From NCBI GenBank assembly GCA_963621885.1, contig CAVFFT010000016.1, positions 1 to 40,069 on the forward strand: a stretch of 40,069 bases of DNA, in the 5' to 3' direction. Shown one piece after another: positions 39,964-40,069 of this stretch (within the stretch, counting starts at the first letter, position 1; every line of letters starts with the position of its first letter). The notes under the pieces are model-generated. The model worked only from the letters and a program-made list of their open reading frames with translations, did no database searches and was not told where the DNA came from. Source of the stretch: UMGS1519 sp963621885. Its GTDB lineage: Bacteria > Actinomycetota > Coriobacteriia > Coriobacteriales > Eggerthellaceae. The position numbers were made by a program, and so were the translations under genes.

Positions 39964-40069
39964 GCGGGTTGTTTTGCTTTGCCACTGGCGGGCGTGGGTG
40001 GTTTTCAAACGTTCTTGGTGGGCGCGCGTGCGGGTTGTTATGCGCTGCGGCAGGGGCGCGCGGGTTGTT
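39964..40069. repeat. Tandem repeat upstream of the surface-protein gene, running off the window
   Basis: GCGGGTTGTT occurs at 39964-39973, 40030-40039 and 40060-40069, with a variant GTGGGTGGTT at 39994-40003; spacings are 30, 36 and 30 bp. Between them the units share a TGC..GGCGCGC pattern. The array continues beyond the right edge. It lies just upstream of the ribosome site of the surface-protein gene, and no promoter hexamers for that gene are visible inside it. Confidence 0.72.

Noticed and set aside
1..40069. tRNA genes, insertion sequences or prophage remnants
   Set aside because: No T-arm GGTTCGAATCC-like blocks, transposase-like proteins with flanking inverted repeats, or phage genes were found.

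Overview
The window is a gene-dense, GC-rich bacterial chromosome segment of housekeeping character. Several features point to the Actinobacteria class Coriobacteriia (an Eggerthellaceae-like anaerobe), with moderate confidence. These are the Firmicutes-like order smc-ftsY-ffh-rpsP-khpA-rimM-trmD-lepB, a two-subunit glycyl-tRNA synthetase, a pyruvate phosphate dikinase, an acetate kinase, Shine-Dalgarno-led genes with frequent GTG/TTG starts, and an LPXTG surface protein in high-GC DNA. I see no tRNA, rRNA, insertion sequence, phage gene or CRISPR array.

Layout. 1-7.5 kb: the 3' part of smc, both GTPases of the signal-recognition-particle pathway (ftsY, ffh), then rpsP, khpA, rimM, trmD and lepB, almost touching; this is a ribosome-maturation and protein-export block. 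7.6-10.6 kb: glyQ and glyS overlap by 8 bp and end at a strong terminator. 10.9-15.3 kb: ppdK and ackA, pyruvate/PEP and acetate energy metabolism. 15.7-18.6 kb: a threonyl-tRNA synthetase lacking its N-terminal TGS domain, and a serine O-acetyltransferase. 18.9-20.2 kb: a secreted coiled-coil NlpC/P60 hydrolase. 20.4-25.8 kb: a HelD-type helicase, a large SEC-C protein of unknown function and a methionine aminopeptidase that also carries a SEC-C zinc motif. 25.9-28.3 kb: two membrane proteins, one TPR-like, one zinc ribbon-TM-Ser linker-discoidin. 28.5-31.7 kb: an AGCS amino-acid/cation symporter behind a clear glycine riboswitch, an RluD-type pseudouridine synthase and a small CC-motif protein. 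32.0-35.2 kb, minus strand: a low-molecular-weight tyrosine phosphatase, then an unrecognised protein translationally coupled to the CstA transporter. 35.5-37.1 kb: a Y-family polymerase with a perfect LexA-type palindrome in its promoter, plus a small partner gene. 37.1-39.9 kb, minus strand: a sortase-anchored CnaB/SpaA surface protein with a thioester-like head.

Most notable beyond the genes: (i) the glycine riboswitch, whose aptamer can be mistaken for the N-terminus of the symporter; (ii) degenerate tandem arrays with a period of about 29-36 bp (exactly 32 bp in one) in at least four intergenic spacers, each with its own consensus; (iii) overlapping inverted repeats at the ffh promoter and ribosome-binding site; (iv) the SOS box of dinB; (v) a TGS-less ThrRS; (vi) the tightly coupled unknown gene upstream of cstA.

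All family calls rest on motif recognition by eye. Promoters were judged only from hexamers and spacing, and no search or folding program was run.
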